Notes: generated by a model not told the origin, from the sequence alone. 64,000 nt of DNA from Populus alba (GCF_005239225.2 NC_133284.1:33742758-33806757); one strand, 5' to 3'; shown: positions 10,381 through 22,952, counted from the stretch's first letter. Program-made: numbers and translations.

Positions 10381-13100
10381 TAATACTTGTCGCGGGGTGC
10401 TCGAGCGCCAGCGCGATGTCGTCTGGTGATGGTGCAGGCTATTGTTGTGCCTCTCGTGTGAGGTGTGGTGTATTGGGAATGTTTTTTGACTTTAATCATA
10501 AATTTATGATTAAGGTTAAGGAGTCGACATCTAGTATTATGGTCACTATGAACCTATGGTCTGCAAGAGTCTAGATAAGGAACTGGTTATGCAAGGGAAA
10601 GACGCATCACCCTCAGTGCACACTACCGAAAGCTGCATTATTGTTTGATTGTTTTTTTTTTCTAAGTCATATTTCTATTCGTTGGTCTTTTCTAAGGTTC
10701 AAGGCAGATCTCTCTTCATGAGAAAGTCTCTACCTTATTGGGTTAAATTCTAGCCGTTCTAAAGTCTGAATATTAGCATCATATTTTTACACCTTGTATC
10801 TTTAATACCTAATGGTGTACTTTATTGTGTAATTTTACACCCCACATATTAAAGTCTACATCTGGATCCTAAAAAAAAAATTAAAAAAAGATTTTTGATA
10901 TGATGGTCAAATCCTAATGGATAATCATAAATTGGTTATGATATCCATTTTTTATTTTTTATTTTTTAAAAAAGATGCCACTTTTTTTTTTTTTGAAAAA
11001 TATGCTTGGAAAAATTTTAGGATTTGGTCGTATGCAATAAAATATATTTTTTTCTTTTTGAAAATGTTTTGAATTTTTTTTGAAATATTTCAAAGAAAAC
11101 CAGGTATTTTATTACCGAATTTGTGTTTTACAGTGTAAATATACAACCCGATATTATACAAAATGGATAGAAAAATATTTGAGAAAATCATAATTTTTTA
11201 AAAATGTTTTTTTTTTTAAAATTTTTTGGATTTTTTTTTTTTAAATGGGGGCCAGGCCTGATCCAGCCTAGCCATCTGGCCTCACCCCAAAGCCATGTTA
11301 ATTATTTTTCCATTGCATGCAAAAATGAATTATGCATGCAACGGCCTCGACAAAAAAGGAGGAGGCAACGCAGGGAGAAGAAAGTTTCCTGGCTTGGGGG
11401 TCTCGGACGTGCTGAGGATGTCTGGCCGGTGGCTCAGAAGGCTTCGACTAAGGTGACAGTGGTCGGAGTCGACTGTGGGAGGAAGAAGAAAAGGTTGCAG
11501 AGGAGAGAAAAGGGTTGGAAGGAGAAGAGAGAGAGTCGCGGTGGCAGCTTGGTGGTCGGTTGGTGATTAAGTTGGCTTCCTGCGGTGGAGCTGGTAGTGG
11601 AGAAGCTGGTGGTGGCTGGAGCGGTGGGGGGGGGGGAGAGAAACTGCAGAAACGAGGGAAGTGGGAGCTAGTTTTTTGTCGATTTTAGACCCGAGTTTCT
11701 CCTCTTTCAAGCCATCAACTCCGCCTCTATTTACAGGCGGTGAAAGAGGGTAATCTCTTCTACATTGGGTAAAATTTCAGCCCTTGATTATGTTGAAAAG
11801 GATCACAACCGTTAGCTCAAAGTAAACATGGTGCACTGTTAAATCTGCAGAAAAAGCTGTCTAAGTTGGCATGTTTAGGCCGGTGCCAGTGTCGATGGGT
11901 TGCCATTCAGACTGAACTATTCACATGGAGCCGTAGAGGAACTGCAGGGGATCATTTTTGTGTAAGTTTGGTTAACTTTGGTAGCCGTTAGGTGCACTAA
12001 ATGCACCTACAAAGTAGGTAACCGAAACAGCTTTAACCGGATAAAAGAAGAAGAAAATGAATAGTGACCAGACGACGCATCCCTTTTTTTCAAAACAGCG
12101 CCGTTTTGGATTTGAATTAAAGTTTTAATCTGATTTTCAAATTAGTCCTCCATCTTTCAATTGCTTTCAATTGAACCCCTAATTGACCATAAACTTTGTA
12201 TTTAATGTAATTAAGCCCTGATGAACTTCAATTGGAACCCTGAAGTTACGCGCCTTTTACAATATGGTCCTTGGTCTCGGATTTATGCAATTTAACCCCT
12301 AATTTACCATTGAACTTTCAATTTCTTCAATTTCACCCCCGGTTTTTGTCAATTAAGCCCCTATAATTTGGCACCTTTTGCAAATTTGTTCTTGGCTATG
12401 AATTTTGTCAATTTAACCCCCATTTGACCTCAAAACTTTAATTTTCTTGCAATTTGGCTCTAATTTCAATCAATTAACTTGGTAAAAACTAAATTTGGTC
12501 TCTTAAAATTCCAATCTCTTTAATTAAGCCCAAAATAGGCTTCCAAACTTAATTTTTCACCAATTAAGCCCTAAATAAAATTAATTTGACCCATTTAAAG
12601 TATAATTAAGTCCTTGCACTTAATTAAATCCTTCAATTGAACCCAAATTAATTCTTAAACATAATTAAAATTTAATTTAGCCCATGATTAAATCAAATTG
12701 GCCTATTAAAATTTTAATTATGTCATTGCACTTAATTTTTATACAAATTCGTCCATTAATCATTTAATTTGACCTTGAATTTTCATTTTTTCCGCTATTT
12801 TTGGGCATAATGAGGTACAATTAGACCTTGAATTCCCTCTAAAAATTGCAGCTTGATTCCCTAGTCTACTTTCTCCACATTGCCACCCTTTATTTTATTT
12901 TTTATTTTTATTTTTTAAAAAAGTGAATTTTGGGGAATAACCCAGAATTGGGTTATGATAGTACCAAAGGGTTTTTCTCTCATGAATATGATACAATAGT
13001 TTTACATTTCTTATTTCTTTTTTTATTTTTTTTGTATAATCTTTTTGAGATAAATACATGCAATATTATCCGTGGTTACGAATTAAAATTATTATCATCA
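10381..13100. repeat. Retroelement-like non-coding region with ~60-bp CAATTTAACCCC periodicity
   Basis: The base composition changes sharply at about 10385, with GC-rich words such as CGCGGGGTGCTCGAGCGCC. A purine-rich G/A block lies at 11340-11660 and includes a G9 run near 11630. From about 12165 to 12580, imperfect lines built on CAATTTAACCCCTAATTTACC or CAATTAAGCCC recur roughly every 60 bp. This wording is typical of internal or LTR sequence of large plant LTR elements lacking coding capacity, but no LTR pair, primer site or protein domain was found. Classification is uncertain. Confidence 0.4.
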
Positions 13101-13149
13101 TCAATCTATTAAACTTTTAGTACTCTTGATTTTTTTTTTCCAGGTTAAA

Positions 13150-13640
13150 CAAGGAATCGTGGTAGTAATAGTGGTTATAATAGTGGTGGTGGTGATGGTA
13201 ATAATAGTAGCAGTGATAATAATGGTAATTATGATGGTGGTGGTAATAGTTGTAGTCGTGGTGATGGTGGTGGGGGTAGGGGTAATAGTAGGAGGGGGAG
13301 GAGTAGCAGCAGCAACGGCAACAGTAATAGTCGTCGCGTCGTCGTAATGGTAGTAGTAGTTGGTGATGATGATAGTGATAGTATTAGTGGTGGTAGTTTG
13401 TAATGGTGGTGGTAGTGTTAGTAGTGGTGGAAATAGTAATAATAATAGTAATATAGTAGTGGCAGTGGCGGTGATATCAGTAATGGTAGAAGCAGTTGTA
13501 ATCATAGTAGTACTTTTAGTGGTGTTGATGGTTGTGATGGTAGTAGTAGTAGCAGCAATGGTAGTAGTAGTTATAGCAAAAATTATGGTGATAATAGTAA
13601 TAAGAGTAATAATTGTGATAACGATAGTGATAATAAGTAA
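13150..13640 (+). repeat. Degenerate GTR/AAT trinucleotide tract
   Basis: About 490 bp of interrupted GTG, GTA, GAT, AAT and AGT triplets. Long ORFs on both strands encode only Val/Ile- or Thr/Ile-rich low-complexity chains and should not be taken as genes. Confidence 0.9.
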
Positions 13641-13644
13641 AATG

Positions 13645-14365
13645 ACCTTGGGTTAATGTGTTTTGCTATATTAGTTATTTTTCTCTTCAATTTAACCCTT
13701 CCAACCAAAATTTATCCTTTTTTATTTTATTTTATTTTTCTTTGTCCTTTTGAATAAGTGTTATTCTTTTTTTATTTAATTCTTCAATTTCAATTTTTCA
13801 TGTATTTCTTTTTTTATTTGGTCTTTATTCTTTGGATTTCTTATTTATTTCCTTAACTCTTCTACAAAAAATTTATTGGTTTTTTATCTCACCCTTCGAT
13901 CTAGGTTTATGGTGTGTTATTTCTTTTAATTTTTTCCTCATTCTTTTTTTTTTTTTTGCTTGAGTTATTTTTCTTTTTATTTAAACCCTCCAATCCAAAA
14001 ACATTTGTTGCCCTCTAATTTATTTTTTATTTCAATCTCGAACATATATAGTTTTCAAGTGAAGCCTAAAGGTCTCTCACTCATTCATTGGGGATTGATC
14101 TTAAATCTCCCACCTCTCCAATACAATCTTGAACTGGCACAACTCTTCAGTGAAGCTCTTGGACTTTAACCTATCTCTAGGGATGATCTTGGATCTCCCA
14201 CTCTCAAGTAAAACCACTCTTTAAGGGATGGACTTGGCCTCCCTAATGCGATACCACCAATCTTTAAGGGATGAACTTAGCCTCCCTAGTGCAGTAGCAT
14301 CACTCTTATTAGATTCATCCTAGCCACTTATAAATTTTCTAAGTACAAGCTCCACCTTCAATAGG
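13645..14365. other. T-rich sequence, no gene seen
   Basis: T-rich DNA in which one phrase recurs about 290 bp apart: AGTTATTTTTCTCTTCAATTT at 13671 and a close relative at 13964. Near 14160-14300, phrases about GGGATG and GGCCTCCCTA also repeat imperfectly. Probably repeat-derived. Confidence 0.4.
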
Positions 14366-14593
14366 AGTTCATCTAAAGTGAGTTGAGTTCCTCCAATGAT
14401 TTTGGAGATGTGAGTTCCTCTAAAGTGAGTTGAGTTCCTTTAATAACTTTGGAGATGAGAGTTCCTTCAAAATGAGTTGAGTTCTTCCAATGAGTTTGGA
14501 GGTGAGAGTTCCTCTAATAATTTTGGAGATGAGAGTTCCTTCAAAATGAGTTGAATTCTTCGAATGAGTTTGGAGATGAGAGTTCCTCTAAAG
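14366..14593 (+). repeat. 47-bp tandem repeat, six starts, one unit shortened
   Basis: AGTTCATC/AGTTCCTC/AGTTCCTTC starts fall at 14366, 14413, 14460, 14507, 14534 and 14581. Spacing is 47, 47, 47, 27 and 47 bp, so the fourth unit has lost 20 bp. Each unit contains GAGTTGAGTTC and TTTGGAGATGAG or close variants. Confidence 0.92.
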
Positions 14594-16340
14594 GGTTTTT
14601 TCCATGGGTTCCCCTCAACCACTTAGAAATATTTTTAAGTATAAGCTCCTTCTCTATCGATTTCTATTACCCCCTTAAACTTTTTTCTAAGTATAGGTTC
14701 CTTTATGTCTTATACATATTTAGAAATATTTATGAATAATATATGTTTTTAGATATTTCACTGGATATGTTTCTAAATATTTTTAAGATATTTGTCAGAT
14801 ATTTTAAGTTATATATTCTTAGTTTTTAAGAGAGAAATGGGTGTCTGAACACTTAACTCTATACTTCTCTATTATACAAATAACATGAGACTAAGAACAC
14901 ACACATCTTCTCTACATACAAAAAACACCATAATATTGTGCGGTCAATATTTCGCTATGAAGTTTATCCACGACTTCGTTAGTAATGTTGTCTATAGGAA
15001 CTTTTCATGGCCGACGAGACTTCATAATAAGGGAGAGTGATTGATTTCCTCATAGGGACTCCAACTCCCTTATAACTCCAACAAATTTATAACCAAGTTC
15101 AGTTACTCAATGATGTTGCAGCGATGCAATTGCATCTTCACACTATTTCTTCTATATAATATAAAGCTCTTATAGATGCACCAAATATGCATATACAACT
15201 CTAGTTCCCTGGAGAAACATGGTAGAATGATATACATTCAAGTAATTAACACCCGTACTCCTACACTCAAAAGGAGTTGCATACCTTGTTCTTACACGAG
15301 ATGCTCCAAATAATCTAGTCACCATCGGTCTCCATCACATAGCTCCCTTAGAAAAATACCAAGGTTTGAGATAAACTCCATGACTCTATGAGTTTATAAG
15401 CCACACTATAGTGCTCACCAAAAGTCTTCACTTTGTCATGGAGTGTTGCATACTCAACTTTTAGACTATGTCTCTGCAAAAGTCAATCTAGATAACTATA
15501 AGGGACTTATAAATCTTCAGAAGCACATATAAAATGTGAGAAGCCTCCTAGAACTTGTCATACAAGACATTGATATTATATGTAAAGTTCTTCAAACAAC
15601 ACTTTGTGGATCTGCACATGCATGATATCACAGTCTAAAGCCTGACTCTATTCTCCACTTTCATGATCTCAGCTCCAAACTAATATCTTGTTTCAGCATA
15701 AGCATTCCAACCAAAAAGAGTATCATAGAACTCTTCACAGTCACACAACAAGAAGATTAAAGTACTACAGCCTATCTCCAAAGTTTCAACAAAGAGATGC
15801 TCAATGTGAAAAGACTCCTTAAACCTACAGCTACAAAAACTCTGATTAATAGAGTATACAACTATTTCTTTTAAAAAACATTATACATCATCCATGACAA
15901 AAATCTCCTCAATGTGAAACACATAATAAAAACTACATCAAGGTGAAAAAAGCTAAAGTGACCAAACATGATCACCCATGTTTCCACGCATCTCCACCAC
16001 ACCATCAATCTCCAATGATAACATCTAAAATACACACAAAGAGGTACATCTATGATTCCTTAAAGTTCTCCGAGCTCACGACCACACCACTGTAACAACA
16101 GATATGACACTAGAAGTGTCATGCATTAAAAAAAGAGATAGAACAATTAATCGCCAAAGATCACCGTCACCAGTTTGTGAAGAAGAAGAAAAAACCAGAG
16201 TTAGGGGGAGAAATCTACGTACTTACATCACTGTCTAAGATCAAATAATTCATGGATTATCTCTAAAGATTTGAATCTCCGTCTTTTATATCTTTCAATA
16301 AAATAGTATTTTGTTTTAACCGAGCTAGTATTATATATAC
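14594..16340. other. Unclassified sequence, probably retroelement-derived
   Basis: Moderately AT-rich with no open frame of note. The position downstream (in minus-strand sense) of the copia gag would fit a scrambled pol or 3' region, but I could not recognise protease, integrase or reverse transcriptase motifs. Confidence 0.3.
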
Positions 16341-16490
16341 ATAACTCAATTTTACTATTCATGAATAGTAGTACTATTATAATACTATCCATAACTCAAT
16401 TTTACTAATCATGAATAGTAGCATTATTTTATGCATAACTCCGTTTTACTATTTATGAATAATATTCGTCATTACTCATGAATAGTGTTT
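16341..16490 (+). repeat. Short direct repeats containing TACTATTCATGAATAGTA palindromes
   Basis: ATAACTC(A/C)(A/G)TTTTACTA begins at 16341, 16391 and 16435. The first copy is followed by the palindrome TACTATTCATGAATAGTA; the second (TACTAATCATGAATAGTA) and third (TACTATTTATGAATAATA) are altered copies. A further TCATGAATAGTG follows near 16481. Confidence 0.8.
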
Positions 16491-16599
16491 TTCAGGTTGG
16501 TCCAATCGAGCTTCACATTCCATTCGTTATTCCATCAGCAATACTAATTGCTTGTAAATGAGAGAGGGAGTCTATCGATGACAGCTAGTCAATCTCCCA

Positions 16600-16760
16600 A
16601 TCACAGATCTCTATGTCCACTGTCTCTAAGCTCCTGCGACCAAATTTTTATAGGTCTCCATGACTACTATCTCCGAGTTTTCGTGACCAATGTCTCCGAG
16701 TCTATGTGATCAATATCTCCAGGTCCCATGATTAATGTCTTCATGTCCTCATGTTCAACT
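16600..16760 (+). repeat. ~30-bp imperfect tandem repeat (TCTCCGAGT...GTGACCAATG)
   Basis: Phrases of the type TCTCC(G/A)(A/G)GT plus GTGACCAATG or close variants recur about six times, roughly every 30 bp. They sit just below the 3' limit of the copia gag remnant. Confidence 0.7.
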
Positions 16761-16771
16761 AATTGCATTTC

Positions 16772-17740
16772 TTACATAATTGAAAGCTCCTTCATATTAG
16801 TAGTTGAAGACTTATTAATTAGCCAAGGGATAAATGGTGTTGTTGTTATTAAAAAGATTTCACTTTTGATTGGTTTCTGTTTTGGGTGCTCCGGTGGATA
16901 TCCATTTAATTTCCAATATCTCTCTCGCACGTGATGATCTTGATCACAATAAAGAAAAACATAATATTTTGCGATTACATGAGTCGGAGTGGGAAGAATA
17001 ACCCTACTGAACTCCCAATGTTGGTACTTCCTTCGTGCCGTCATCGTTGCAGTTTATATTCTCTCACGTGCACCACCTAAAACTTCACTGCTTTTCTTCT
17101 TGCACAATGAAAGAATAGGCCATTGCGACATCAAGCAACAAATTCTTCCATAGAATTTGTCCTTGAATTGCACTGTAGAACTCATTGAGTCCCATAAAAA
17201 AAATTGCATTAATCTATGTCTCTTATGGTTTACTCGACAAGAACAAACAATGTCATTATAGGATCCCAGCTGCTCATCCCATAATCCTTTCAATTTTGTA
17301 TAGTAAGCTGCAACAATCATATGATCTTGAGTGAGACAAGCAATGTCTCTCTTAATTTGAAAAATGCGAGGAGCATTACTTTGAGAAAAATAATCTTGAA
17401 GGTCTTGCCAAATTTCTTGGGCTGTAGTCAAATATATGACAGTATCTGCTAGGTCTAGTGTAGGTGAATTGAGGATCCACGACAGGATCATATCATTGCA
17501 TCTTGTCCACAATGCATAGTCATCTGGTTCGTTTTTCGCATATGGTATTTTGGTGGTACCGTCTACAAAGCCCCGCTTGGATTTGACGTTTAAAGTGGGT
17601 GTCATAGCTCGACAACAGGTTGAATAATTGTCTCCATTAAGAGGTTTAGAGACAAGCACCATTCAGGGATGATCAAAATAGTGAAGAAAATAGGGATTGG
17701 TTACATACTTCTCACTACCCGAAGATTGCTCATTTGCCAT
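16772..17740 (-). pseudogene. Ty1/copia-type retrotransposon gag, frame-broken
   Basis: Gag forms the particle that packages retrotransposon RNA. Translation would start at the ATG at 17740-17738 (MANEQSSGSEKY), just inside the primer binding site. A TGA soon breaks the frame before MVLVSKPLNGDNYS, a Retrotran_gag_3-like start in which the usual Trp is Cys. The UBN2-like core follows (WTRCNDMILSWILN, TAQEIWQDLQDYFSQ, YYTKLKGLWDEQ). A second stop near 17054 separates the C-terminal piece at 16772-17044, which carries the half zinc knuckle CDQDHHVRERYWKLNGYPP. No protease, integrase or reverse transcriptase follows, so the element is truncated. Confidence 0.88.
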
Positions 17741-18062
17741 AGTGATGAGAGTAGCTAAAACAATATCAGAATAGTTTTAATGAGACATGTTTTTGAAGGA
17801 TGGCTGTAAGATGGATCACTATAAAAGTTGCAGAAGATAAATTTTGTTGCAAGTTGCAACATAGTGGGGAATAATTCAAGGGAAAATATTGCAAAAAAAT
17901 AAAATAAAATTGCAAAGAGACAAACTTTGATGGATCACGTGGATTGTTTAAAAGAATAGCAAAGTAGTATTGCAAACGGCCAAAGTAATGTTGCAAAAGT
18001 TGCACCACTTGCAACTAAAAAGGTTTAAGCGACAAAAACTGGGTTGCTGGATTGTTAAATCA

Positions 18063-18074
18063 GCTTTGATACCA
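18063..18074 (-). other. Retrotransposon primer binding site (initiator tRNA-Met)
   Basis: The minus strand reads TGGTATCAAAGC, one base different from the usual plant copia site TGGTATCAGAGC, which pairs with the 3' end of initiator tRNA-Met. It lies immediately inside the LTR end at 18075 and about 320 bp upstream of the gag ATG, as expected. Confidence 0.85.
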
Positions 18075-18256
18075 TGTAAAGAGATCGAAACTACTTTGCT
18101 GTGAAAAACCCATGTATTGTTAGTCTAGAGGGTACATCTATTTATACAAGTGATATTTACAATTAGTCAAAGAAAATATTTCTAGATTGTTGGCAGCAAA
18201 TAAATAGCAGCACTTGTTGAGTTCGGTGGTATGACTTTGTTGAATTTCTTCAACAC
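18075..18256 (-). mobile_element. Partial 5' LTR of the copia element
   Basis: In minus-strand sense the LTR ends ...TTTACA directly before the primer binding site. The far boundary is a guess: a plausible CA (start TG in element sense) occurs near 18255. No second LTR was found at lower coordinates, so neither the true length nor the target duplication can be fixed. Confidence 0.55.
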
Positions 18257-19000
18257 GAGTTCAAACAGGCAGTTCTCTCAACTTTGCGTTGAATGGCTCG
18301 AGTTGACTCGACACGACTTGTTTTCGGACTCGCCAATTCAAAGATGAGCGGTGAGCCTGGCTTGCCCCCTCCTCCGAGTTAGGTAGCTCACATATCTAAA
18401 TGTTCATCATCGTGGCAAATGTCTTGGGTTTGGCTACTAGTTTGTATAGCGACTGTTTGGGAGATGGAAACTGCGAAGAATGGTTGATTCTTGCGGTTTA
18501 CATAAGGTTTCGAAGACAGAACGAGAGATAATGGGCATGCCAACTTGGAATTATAAGAAACCACTTTTTAATGTGTTTGATTTCACGTGCATTAAATGCA
18601 TCAGATTTTTCTCATTTTCTTTCTTGAACTCTTCTTGTATATATCTCGTCTGGAGATTGTAACATTTCTTATAGTGTCGTGGTTTGCTGTTAGAAAACAA
18701 AATGACTGATCGGCCTGCCGTTGCTTTGTAAGGCCGAGGACAGGTTGTTTTACCCAGGGGAAAAAATAAAGAGGATCCTGACGGCAAGGCTACGTGATTT
18801 ACAAAACGTTGCTCTAAGGCCCATAAGCGAGCACATTCTTTTTGGACCTACAAATCTACACACTCATGTCCATTACCAGGCCGACACTAATTGAGTAGAG
18901 CCCAATAACGAGATACAAAGGCTTGGACTTCTAGCAGCATAGCAGCGAACCGGCATCTCAAGAGCAGGAAGCCAGGAACTGCAGTCAACGATTCGAAGAG
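18257..19000. other. Intergenic region and promoter side of the LYR gene
   Basis: Mixed-composition, probably single-copy sequence. No clear TATA box was identified. The last ~200 bp, with GGCCCATAAG at about 18820, are the likely promoter and 5' UTR of the gene starting at 19001. Confidence 0.4.
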
Positions 19001-19353
19001 ATGCAGAAAGCATTGAGAGTGTATGGACAGGTTCTTCGGCTAGTGAGGCGGTTACCAAAGGACTCAAGGCCTTATTACGCTAAATACGCACGCGAAAACT
19101 TCGTCAACTACAGAGATGTCGAAGTCAGTGACTCACAATTCCTCGACGAGCTCTTCCTTCGAGCATATAACCACTCCCTATGGGTTCTCAACAAGGTCTT
19201 TTTTTTACATGCTTCTAATGCTTGTCTAATGTCTATATATGTGTGTTATGATCGCTCTAAAGAGATCTTTTTTGACGGAGGTACATTTATTTGGTGCAGT
19301 ATTCGGTTGATGAATCAACTGCTAATAAGCTAAAGGAAATTTGTTGCGGCTGA
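19001..19353 (+). CDS. LYR-family (Complex1_LYR-like) small protein, 82 aa, two exons
   Basis: Exons 19001-19195 and 19300-19353 are joined by a 104-bp intron (AAG|GTCTTT ... GTGCAG|TAT), giving 82 residues ending KEICCG. LYR proteins are small helical mitochondrial factors that assist Fe-S cluster delivery or respiratory-complex assembly. The protein opens MQKALRVYGQVLRLVRRLP, the LYR-type first helix with a variant motif (VYGQVLR rather than a strict L-Y-R). It continues DSRPYYAKYARENFVNY, the Arg/Phe-rich second part typical of this group (LYRM9-like in animals; a short plant 'LYR family of Fe/S cluster biogenesis protein'). The start is the first ATG and matches the expected N-terminus. 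No presequence is evident, which is normal for LYR proteins. The gene looks intact; the specific client is unknown. Confidence 0.85.
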
Positions 19354-20998
19354 AAAAGGAACAATGAGTGTGTTTGCCACCTGTTCGATGCCATGCCTCA
19401 GTGAGTAGGCACGCTTCCTTTTGGGTTCCAAACGCAACATTTTTGTGCTTATTTCTATAATTTTAAGATATTCATGCTTGCCGAATAGCGACAGATTGTT
19501 ACGATCAATAATCATGGTCGATTGAATGAAGCATCTCATTTTGATCTAGTGTAGTTTTCTTCCGTGTGTTTAAAAAAGAAGTATAGTACATTTGTTTCTT
19601 AAAAAACAGAAGAAAAAAGTATAGTGCATTTGCGTTTTTTGGGAACATAATATTTGTTGGAAGTGTTTTTTATTTGATATATATATTTATAATATTAATA
19701 CATCAAAACACATTAAAAATATAAAAAAAATTAAATTTAAAAAAAAAATTAAATTGCTGTGAAATGTTTGTTTTGGACCGAGTTCCCAACTGCTCCTAAG
19801 ACAACAGTTTTATGCTTTAATAATAATATGGTTTACAATACAAGTTGCCTGCCTTCATAATGTGACTGGTCATTTCATTTTGTCGTAAACTTTCTGTGTC
19901 CCAGCTATCTTCTGTTTCTACTTCCTTGGTAATGGGACTGATTTACGTGACCAGTTTGATGGGCAAGGCGATACTGACTGATAATCTGATATATATGATA
20001 CCCTTGTTTTATAATCATGGCTTGCTTAAATTAACCTCCTCGTCTGAATATCAAGGATCGCTGGTTAGCATTTACCCCATCAATTCTGTCCAAAGGCTAC
20101 ATTTTAATCTTTCATATGTATTCCTCGGAGGTTAGTTTTTAATCTTCTTGATCTCTCTTTCTACTCTTCTATAGCACACAATATTAACAATTATTTTTGT
20201 GAAGTTCTGTTCTATTGACTCAATATCGAACACATCAATCGGATCGTTGGCATGTTCATTTTTTTTTTTTTAGGATGAAACTGAATGCATGCGACACAAA
20301 GCAGGTGAGATTTGAACTCATAAGCTCCTGTGTATTTAGTGAAATCACTTGTACAAATCCTTGTGCATTTTTCATTTATTAGAAGCCACATTCCAGAAAC
20401 TCAAGATGAAACTTGCAACCTTCAAGACCAAAGTGATTATTCTCTCTCTCTCTCTCTCTCTCTCTCTTATGAAGTTAACCATGGCAATCCCGTCAGTAAC
20501 CATCAACCAGGGCTAACATAAAACATCGAAGCGAGGAACTAAACAGAGGGACAAGGCACATTATCGAAGGCAAGCGAGCAACGAGGCGTCGAAAGGCGCG
20601 TCATGAGATGGGAAATGTTGGAAAGGAATTGACTGCCAGTCTCTCTCCATATCTCTATATCCTTACCGCAGCTCTAGTTTATAGGTATGTTTCCGAGTGT
20701 CTCTTATGGTTAACATAATTGCCACATGGCCTTCATGTGTCTCCTCTTTCGTCGTCGCCAGCTAGCAGAAGCTCTGGAAAGTGGAATATGTATCACTAGC
20801 AACCGGATAACTTGGTGGGCTGCGATGGGACTTTTCACGCGCTGTCTGTTGCGACTGCTCCGTCTGTTGTGGCTGTTTTTATAGTTGAAAAGTTTTTTTT
20901 TAATATAAAAAAAAATTAATTTTTTTATTGTTTTAATTATATTAATATTAAAAATTAATTTTTAAAAATAATTGTGACTACAATATCAAACTGACTCT
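19354..20998. other. 3' side of the LYR gene and intergenic sequence
   Basis: No further gene is recognised. The first few hundred bases are probably 3' UTR. AT-rich dispersed repeat-like patches lie at about 19660-19750 and 20885-20985. The mixed-composition block 20520-20830 could be promoter or a decayed gene, but no motif is clear. Confidence 0.4.
20441..20467 (+). repeat. (TC)n microsatellite
   Basis: An uninterrupted TC dinucleotide run of about 13 units. Confidence 0.97.
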
Positions 20999-20999
20999 A

Positions 21000-22381
21000 T
21001 ATATATAAACAACTTAATCTAGTAAATTTATAAATTTAATGAATATTTTACTAGTTTCAGGATCATTCTTTTGGGATAAATATAAAGCTAGTTGATGCTT
21101 TATTTTAACTTATATTATTTTTATTCTTAAATTATTCTTCTTCTTTTTTCAATACATCCTTGGATGATTCTTATATTCATCATCATGGAGTTTTATTAGG
21201 CATAAATAGAGAGTGATCGAGTCCTAAAAATCTAAGTAGTATAAAAATAAGGCTTTCAAGTTGGATAATCGGTTAATAAATTAATCCTGACAATCTTATT
21301 CATTATTCTTAATAATATGGTTGATAACTTATACTTGGTGCTTGATAGACTATGGTGGCTGAAGGCTAGTACTTGCAAAAGATCTCTTTTGATAGAGGTG
21401 AAGACTTTTTTATTTTTAATTAAGTATTTTTTTGGAGAAAGAAAATATAATAATACTCTAGAGAGAGATGCTCCAAAAATATATATGTAGTAGAAAATGA
21501 AGATTGCGAACCTTTGTTCTGTTGGTTTCATGGTATATTTATAACTCATCATGAGTCTTGTCATTTTATGAAGATGAGAGAGTGAAGTTAATTTTATCTT
21601 TGTGATATTTTGAGTTGTATTCAACTCATTTTATCCGGCTAAAACATGGAGATATCACGGGCCATGAAAGACTTTAATATATTTAATGGTGTTAATGGAG
21701 TGTAAACTTGTTTAATTAAGCATATTTGTTGATAAATAAACCCTCTAAAATTTTATATAAATCTATAGAATTGACAACATTAAATTCATGTATTATGTTT
21801 GAATTCATAGGTGTAGCGAATCCGACCATACCCGGTTTGTGATGAAAACAATCCTTGAGTTTGACACTTTTAAGAAAAACGCATCAGGCCCACCTCGTTG
21901 GGTTGTCAACGCATCAGGCCACGTTACTAGGTTTAGCAACACCTCTTAAACCCAGAAGCCGGGTATGGAGCCATATGACACACCTAAACATTGGGTTTGA
22001 CAACGCCAATCCCCAATATGGGTCTAGCGTTGGCCAGACCTATAAAGCAATTAGGTCTAGCCAGCATTAGACCCAACAATATATGGGGTATGGCCCTGGC
22101 TAGCCCATCGGTACTTTGGTTTGGCCAGTGCCAAACCCATCACACCTAGGCTAAACATACCGTGAAGCCTACCCGTGACTGGGTCTAGCTTTGGCCATAC
22201 CAAGTGCGCCCCCATCAGGGCGTGTTTGTGATGAGCGCGTGTTAACCCAACCAACCCAAGAATTCAAGAAAATTATGCCCATATGTTTTCCTTGATTCAA
22301 CATTTTTTTGTAAATAGATATACTGATAAAATATTAGTTCATCATAGAGATTTTTAATATTATAAAGATGGATATAGAAGC

Positions 22382-22434
<53 letters not shown>

Positions 22435-22952
22435 ATCTTTTTATATGAAAGTGAAGACCATCTCTGTATCAAAATTTATATAAGAATTATTTATATTTTT
22501 TAAATATATATTTAAAATAGTTTGTGTAGTTTTTTAAAATTTATTTTGTATGATAAACACAAAACATTTTAATTTTTTATGGTCTATGCACTTTATTTAA
22601 TAGAAATTACTTGTAAAAAAAATCATGTGAACCTCCAATGAAGATGGAAGTTTATCTTGAATAAAATTAAGGAAAGATATATAGATTAGAAAGTTATGAG
22701 TCAGTGTTTTTGACTTTACTATTTATGAGGTTTTAATAATAATAATAAAAAAAAAAAAACCTTAAATCATAACAAGGTAATAACCCAAGCAAACATGGGT
22801 TTGGCGAAACTACAACACCCAATATACTTAGGCTCGAGCATGTGCTGAACCCATGATAACGTGGGTCTGACAATCTACCAAATTTAATATACTTGTGTTC
22901 GACTATGAGTTGAGATCATTGCTAAGTGGGTCTAGAAAATATATATGCATCC
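21000..22952 (+). mobile_element. Ty3/gypsy-type retrotransposon remnant, 5' part
   Basis: This region leads into a gypsy gag fragment at 22953. From about 21830 to 22250 it contains many short variant phrases (GGTCTAGC, GTTTGGC, CCAAACCC, GGGTTTGAC) alternating with CCCAACAATAT-like words. Similar phrases return at 22790-22940 and 23100-23220 on both sides of the gag piece. It is assigned by context; no LTR pair or primer site was fixed. Confidence 0.45.
22384..22423. repeat. (AT)n microsatellite
   Basis: About 20 uninterrupted AT units. Confidence 0.97.

Noticed and set aside
11204..11566. 120-codon ORF rich in Lys/Arg/Gly
   Set aside because: Comes from a purine-rich patch in repeat-like DNA; no family resemblance or splice signals.
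13101..13656. Long ORFs on both strands (Val/Ile-rich and Thr-rich)
   Set aside because: Direct products of a degenerate trinucleotide tract; low complexity with no start context or domain.
21256..21624. 122-codon minus-strand ORF
   Set aside because: Lies in sequence assigned by context to a retrotransposon; composition is non-coding and no domain is recognisable.
22242..22472. ORF rich in Tyr/Ile
   Set aside because: It is the translation of an AT microsatellite.
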